The notes under the pieces are model-generated. The model made no database searches and had not been told where the DNA came from. It saw only the letters and a program-made list of their open reading frames with translations. Shown piece after piece: positions 6,363 through 9,359 of a DNA stretch of 9,359 bases (within the stretch, counting starts at the first letter, position 1; the number at the start of each line of letters is the position of its first letter). The stretch is from Dichotomicrobium sp964540795 (GTDB lineage: Bacteria; Pseudomonadota; Alphaproteobacteria; Rhizobiales; Rhodomicrobiaceae), in contig CAZINX010000036.1 of NCBI GenBank assembly GCA_964540795.1, positions 1-9,359 on the forward strand, in the 5' to 3' direction. The position numbers were made by a program, and so were the translations under genes.

Positions 6363-7130
6363 GTGACCAAGCACGCAAGGCGATTCCCCGAGTTCTACAT
6401 CACAGCGCCGCAGCCCTGCCCGTACCTGCCGAACCGGCGCGAGCGCAAGCTGTTCACCCATCTGGTGCCGGGCAAATCCTCGGCGATCATCGACAATCTG
6501 CTGACCAACGGCTTCCGCCGCAGCCAGAACATCGCCTACATCCCCTATTGCGAGCACTGCTCGGCCTGCGTGTCCGTGCGCATCGTCGTCGATCAGTTCG
6601 AGCGCAAGCGCACCAACAAGCGCAACTGGAAGCGCAATCAGGACCTGTACGCCGAGCGCGTCTCGGCTGTGCCGACGGCGGAGCAGTATGCGCTGTTCAG
6701 CGATTATGTCGGCACGCGCCACGCCGATGGCGGCATGGCCGACATGTCGGCGCTGGATTACTCGATGATGGTGCGTGACAGCGTTATCGACACCTTCCTG
6801 ACCGAATATCGCCAGCGCCCGGAAGACGCCGCGCCCGATGCCGATCCGCAGGACTGGCCGCTGGTGGCCGTCGCGCTCTGCGACCGGCTGAGCGACGGTC
6901 TGTCTCTGGTCTACAGCTTCTTCGACCCGGAATTGTCCTGGCGCAGCCTCGGCAATTTCATCATCCTCGAGCACATCGAACAGGCGCGGCGCGAAGGCCT
7001 GCCGTATGTGTATCTGGGCTACTGGATCAAGGACTCGCCGAAGATGGCCTACAAGACGCGCTTCCAGCCGCAGGAGCACCTGACATCGCGCGGCTGGGCG
7101 CTGTATGAGCCACACACCGGGGAAGACTAG
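6363..7130 (+). CDS. bpt: Aspartate/glutamate leucyltransferase (bacterial protein transferase, Bpt)
   Basis: A 255-residue enzyme of the ATE1/Bpt family. It transfers leucine from leucyl-tRNA to proteins with N-terminal Asp or Glu, making them substrates for ClpS/ClpAP in the bacterial N-degron pathway, in the cytoplasm. Family signatures are FYITAPQPCPYLPNRRERK near the start (C19), the cysteine cluster CEHCSAC (C63, C66, C69) in the N-terminal ATE domain, and the C-terminal acetyltransferase-like region with YVYLGYWI and KMAYKTRFQP (about 216-236). I chose GTG 6363 because it gives the usual length (about 240-260) and the usual few residues before FY, and because GGAG precedes it. An extension to GTG 6309 would add 18 unusual Arg-rich residues. 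No Aat or ClpS gene is visible here. It appears intact and has host-like codon use. Confidence 0.93.
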   Translation: MTKHARRFPEFYITAPQPCPYLPNRRERKLFTHLVPGKSSAIIDNLLTNGFRRSQNIAYIPYCEHCSACVSVRIVVDQFERKRTNKRNWKRNQDLYAERVSAVPTAEQYALFSDYVGTRHADGGMADMSALDYSMMVRDSVIDTFLTEYRQRPEDAAPDADPQDWPLVAVALCDRLSDGLSLVYSFFDPELSWRSLGNFIILEHIEQARREGLPYVYLGYWIKDSPKMAYKTRFQPQEHLTSRGWALYEPHTGED

Positions 7131-7288
7131 CTGGATTTCTTAAAACCGCATATCGATCGCGTTCGTGGCGAGGTATAGAGATACCACGTCGCGCGGGTTT
7201 GCGTGAACACGCACGGCGGTTGTTCGCGTAACTGGACCCTGTCGTCAACAGCGACGTTCTATCGTTCTAATATTGCCAATTTCCCCGT

Positions 7289-7314
7289 CACCGCAATGTC
7301 CGCGGGTTGCGGTG
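7289..7314 (+). repeat. Perfect 8-bp inverted repeat upstream of the acyltransferase start
   Basis: CACCGCAA (7289-7296) and TTGCGGTG (7307-7314) are perfect inverted arms around a 10-nt G/C-rich loop, followed by TTT. It ends 18 bp before the ATG at 7333. It may be a weak terminator for bpt, an operator, or a leader hairpin controlling the acyltransferase gene. The short T run argues against an efficient terminator. Confidence 0.45.
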
Positions 7315-7332
7315 TTTGATCGATGCATTTCA

Positions 7333-8265
7333 ATGAATAAGCCGCCAAAGAAGAACACAAATGTTTCCCTGAGAAATCTCCTGGGTCTGGTTGCGATATC
7401 TTTTTTCAGAATCTTGGAGGTTCTGCCGCCCGCAGCATCATCCAGAGCGTGCGGCCACATTGCTGCGATTGTTGGCCCTTTGACAAAACGCAATAAACTC
7501 GCAAGGCAAAATCTCGAATTGATTTTTCCGCAAATATCAGAACGGGATCGTAAACGCATCATCAAAGGTATGTGGCGAAATATCGGGCGGACCTTTGGAG
7601 AGTATCCGCACCTGGAAAAAATCATACACGGTCGTGGTTATGTCCGCCTCGCGGGAATGGACGAAGTCAAAGCAGCGCTTGATGGTCATCAGGCCGCGTT
7701 CCTCTTGTCCGCGCACTATGGCAATTGGGAAGTGACCTCCGCCGCCGGCCAGTCCATCGGCCTGGTTCAGGCCAATCTCTATCGGAAATTGAAAGACCCG
7801 TTGCTGGATTCCGTTATGCGGGCATATCGCAAGCCGACCGCGCCTGGCGGATTCATCGAAAAGGGAGAGGGCAACGTTCAGACGATGGTGCGCTTCCTGA
7901 AGCGGGGCACCTCGATCGGGATGCTTGTGGATCAACGCGAGATGCGCGGAATTCAGGCGCTGTTTCTCGGGCGAGCGGCCTACACGGTTCATGCGCCAGC
8001 GCTCATTGCTCGCCGTCTCGGCGTACCCATCTTTGTTGGCAGGGCTTATCGGACTGGCGATCTGGAGTTTACGGTGGAGTGCAGACACGTTCCGGTTACC
8101 GTCACGGATGATCCCCAGTCCGACGTTTTGAGCGTGACGCAGGCAATAAACGATATCATTTCTGAATGGATATATGAGTTTCCAGACCAATGGTTGTGGC
8201 ATCACAATCGCTGGAAGGGCGGAGCCCTATCCTCCGCCATATCAGAAAGTATTGGTCAGGATTAG
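7333..8265 (+). CDS. LpxL/HtrB-family lipid A or lysophospholipid acyltransferase
   Basis: A 310-residue inner-membrane acyltransferase. This family transfers a fatty acyl chain from acyl-ACP to lipid A precursors on the cytoplasmic face; some members act on other lipids. The N-terminus is basic (MNKPPKKN), followed by one hydrophobic membrane anchor (about residues 14-34). The catalytic H-x4-E is in SAHYGNWE (H128, E133). NLYRKL (148-153), FLKRGTSIGMLVDQR (188-202) and PDQWLWHHNRWK (284-295) match further family blocks. I chose ATG 7333 for its typical N-terminus and the usual family length; there is no clear Shine-Dalgarno, and an in-frame TTG at 7273 would add 20 atypical residues. A 5-codon frame starting at 7323 overlaps this start. 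Base composition is lower in G/C than parE or bpt. The substrate, and which of the LpxL, LpxM or related types it is, cannot be told. Confidence 0.87.
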   Translation: MNKPPKKNTNVSLRNLLGLVAISFFRILEVLPPAASSRACGHIAAIVGPLTKRNKLARQNLELIFPQISERDRKRIIKGMWRNIGRTFGEYPHLEKIIHGRGYVRLAGMDEVKAALDGHQAAFLLSAHYGNWEVTSAAGQSIGLVQANLYRKLKDPLLDSVMRAYRKPTAPGGFIEKGEGNVQTMVRFLKRGTSIGMLVDQREMRGIQALFLGRAAYTVHAPALIARRLGVPIFVGRAYRTGDLEFTVECRHVPVTVTDDPQSDVLSVTQAINDIISEWIYEFPDQWLWHHNRWKGGALSSAISESIGQD

Positions 8266-8282
8266 GGGCTGATCAATTCGTA

Positions 8283-8320
8283 ATTAATTCAACACAATGC
8301 GACACTGATAGAGAATTAAT
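8283..8320. repeat. AT-rich inverted repeat between convergent acyltransferase and desaturase genes
   Basis: ATTAATTC (8283-8290) and GAATTAAT (8313-8320) are perfect 8-bp arms separated by 22 nt, and the second arm includes the desaturase stop codon (8316-8318). In the 50-bp convergent gap this could be a weak bidirectional terminator, but A/T arms and the lack of a T run after the stem make it doubtful. Confidence 0.3.
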
Positions 8321-9179
8321 ATCTTTCAAAGCCACATTTCCTGGCCAGCCCCATAGCGGTCATCATCGTGATGAAAATCCCACCTGGATCGATCTCCCAC
8401 CAACGATAACCAAAAGACGGACTTGATGGCCTTGCATGGTGATTGTTGTGCCACCCTTCTCCCCAAGCCAGCATTGCAATGAGCCAGTTATTTGCACTTT
8501 CGTCTTTGGTCGTGAAATTTTTATATCCGGAGCTGTGTGTGAGTATCGTTGTAAGATTCGAGATTGTAATCTGCAAAAAAGCGGGCGCGAAAAAGCCGAA
8601 TATCCCGATTCTCCAGTCGATCAAACAAAGCGTCACGGCCCATAAAGCAATGATCGGGACATAAAACCTGTGAAGGAACACGTGAAAGGGCTCGCGCAGC
8701 AGGTCTTTCGCGTGTCTGGGGTCAAAGTTGTAGTCATAATGCGAGAATAGAATCCGCCAACCCAACAATTCTGGCGAGTGAGGGTCTTTGCTGCTGTCGA
8801 CATGGGCGTGATGCGCTCGGTGCATTGCTGTCCAGGCAACGGAGGATCCGGTGCCGCCCATGGCGCCAAAGAAGGTAAAGAGATACTCCAACGGTTTCGG
8901 GAATTCGACCGACTTGTGAGTGAGGGATCTATGCAATGTGACGGTGAGCCCAACGCAGCCAGTCAGAAAATAAACGAAGATGGCAAGCAGCCACCAAGTC
9001 CATCCCACGTTCAGAAACGCAAAACTGGAAACCACAACCAGGAAGGATGTAAGTTGCAGCAGCTGCATGAAAGTAAAGCTGGGCGCCATCAATTTACTCA
9101 GGACGCCTATTTTTTGATGTTTGCCGCGAGGTTTGGCGCAATTTAAGATTGAATTTTCAGCATTTGCAACTTTTGACAT
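8316..9179 (-). CDS. Membrane fatty acyl desaturase (delta-9 acyl-CoA/acyl-lipid type)
   Basis: A 287-residue di-iron membrane desaturase that would introduce a cis double bond, most likely at delta-9, into a saturated acyl chain using O2 and electrons from a reductase. The three histidine boxes are HRSLTH (83-88), HRAHH (120-124) and HNNHH (244-248), preceded by GEGW as in acyl-CoA desaturases. VDSSKDPHSP after the second box is also typical. Hydrophobic segments at about 41-57, 61-80, 97-110, 173-188 and 191-214 provide the membrane core. GGAG at 9186-9189 stands 6 nt before ATG 9179 and supports that start. The gene is AT-richer than the backbone. It converges with the acyltransferase gene. 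No electron-transfer partner is in the window, and no cytochrome b5 domain is fused. The exact substrate and double-bond position are inferred from the family. Confidence 0.92.
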   Translation of the reverse strand: MSKVANAENSILNCAKPRGKHQKIGVLSKLMAPSFTFMQLLQLTSFLVVVSSFAFLNVGWTWWLLAIFVYFLTGCVGLTVTLHRSLTHKSVEFPKPLEYLFTFFGAMGGTGSSVAWTAMHRAHHAHVDSSKDPHSPELLGWRILFSHYDYNFDPRHAKDLLREPFHVFLHRFYVPIIALWAVTLCLIDWRIGIFGFFAPAFLQITISNLTTILTHSSGYKNFTTKDESANNWLIAMLAWGEGWHNNHHARPSSPSFGYRWWEIDPGGIFITMMTAMGLARKCGFERY

Positions 9180-9211
9180 GGATGTCTCCGAAACTGGTGG
9201 TCGACATCCAT
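9178..9211 (-). promoter_or_regulatory. 9-bp inverted repeat covering the desaturase start codon and part of its ribosome binding site
   Basis: ATGGATGTC (9178-9186) and GACATCCAT (9203-9211) are perfect inverted arms with a 16-nt spacer. In the minus-strand mRNA the second arm takes in the last G of the GGAG and the AU of the start codon, so folding would hide the initiation site. As DNA it could instead be an operator. The first arm also contains an ATG that opens an out-of-frame 22-codon reading frame overlapping the desaturase start, so initiation there would compete. Confidence 0.45.
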
Positions 9212-9300
9212 ATCAATTAGGGTGATTCGGCGCTGGCGAATGTCGGGCGCGAGCGCTTCTCCACCGGGTTTAAGCGTCGCAGTCGAGGCGCTCTGTCACG

Positions 9301-9359
9301 TCAGATGCGCTGGTTGTATTCGCCGACGTCCTCGTAGCCCTTCAGGTGCGCGTCAATCG
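9301..9359 (-). CDS. C-terminal end of an unidentified minus-strand gene, cut by the window edge
   Basis: A frame entering from the right edge reads IDAHLKGYEDVGEYNQRI and ends at a TGA (9301-9303). Nearly all codons end in G or C, matching host coding sequence. The text looks like a true C-terminal helix, but 18 residues are too few to name a family. The stop lies 121 bp upstream of the desaturase ATG. GAGCGC arms around 9251-9294 could form an imperfect stem in that gap, without a T run. Confidence 0.5.
   Translation of the reverse strand, partial: IDAHLKGYEDVGEYNQRI

Noticed and set aside
6291..7115. 274-codon minus-strand frame opposite bpt
   Set aside because: Antisense shadow; bpt motifs are unambiguous on the plus strand.
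7164..7188. Hairpin with GGTAT/ATACC stem after bpt as a terminator
   Set aside because: Only five paired bases plus a bulged three-base outer stem, and no T run follows.
7537..8205. 222-codon minus-strand frame opposite the acyltransferase gene
   Set aside because: No domain recognised, and the plus strand encodes a complete LpxL-family protein.
9178..9211. A heat-opened RNA thermometer at the desaturase start
   Set aside because: Such a hairpin would raise expression on warming, opposite to the usual cold induction of desaturases; kept only as an inverted repeat of unknown role.

Overview
The window looks like chromosome of a GC-rich alphaproteobacterium, probably of the Rhizobiales/Hyphomicrobiales kind. 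The reasons are a ParE of alphaproteobacterial type, a Bpt leucyltransferase, an ABHD10-like serine hydrolase and strong G/C preference at third codon positions. This assignment is by recognition of protein sequence, not by a database search. Composition is uneven: a 60-base line inside parE (2281-2340) holds 42 G/C, one inside the methyltransferase gene (961-1020) holds 19, and one in the desaturase gene (8521-8580) holds 22.

Left part (1-1672): an AT-rich type II restriction-modification cassette on the minus strand. A beta-class DNA methyltransferase (694-1566) and a BglII-type endonuclease (83-694) share a TAATG stop/start junction. The endonuclease carries the D-x8-E-x-Q catalytic spacing of BglII, which predicts AGATCT as the target. 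The cassette has its own promoter with a perfect TATAAT, and an AGATCT hexamer sits where the -35 element should be. A GC-rich reading frame starting at 52 on the minus strand may be the next host gene.

Centre (1673-5358, minus strand): parE (topoisomerase IV subunit B), a 410-bp non-coding gap, and a GT4 glycosyltransferase with a GTG start. The gap holds a strong intrinsic terminator and an 8-bp stem, and a TATAAT overlaps the glycosyltransferase stop codon; together these suggest a small RNA or a long structured 3' UTR.

Right part (5359-9359): divergent from the glycosyltransferase is an ABHD10-like alpha/beta hydrolase, followed on the plus strand by bpt (N-degron pathway leucyltransferase) and an LpxL/HtrB-type acyltransferase. 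Convergent to that is a membrane acyl desaturase on the minus strand, with a 9-bp inverted repeat covering part of its ribosome binding site and start codon. The last 59 bases hold the C-terminal end of another minus-strand gene. The acyltransferase and desaturase could both act on membrane lipid acyl composition, but nothing in the sequence shows that they are co-regulated.

The most interesting parts are the BglII-like cassette with its own recognition site in its promoter, the structured gap at 3839-4086, and the hairpin at the desaturase start. I found no CRISPR array, tRNA, rRNA or insertion sequence.
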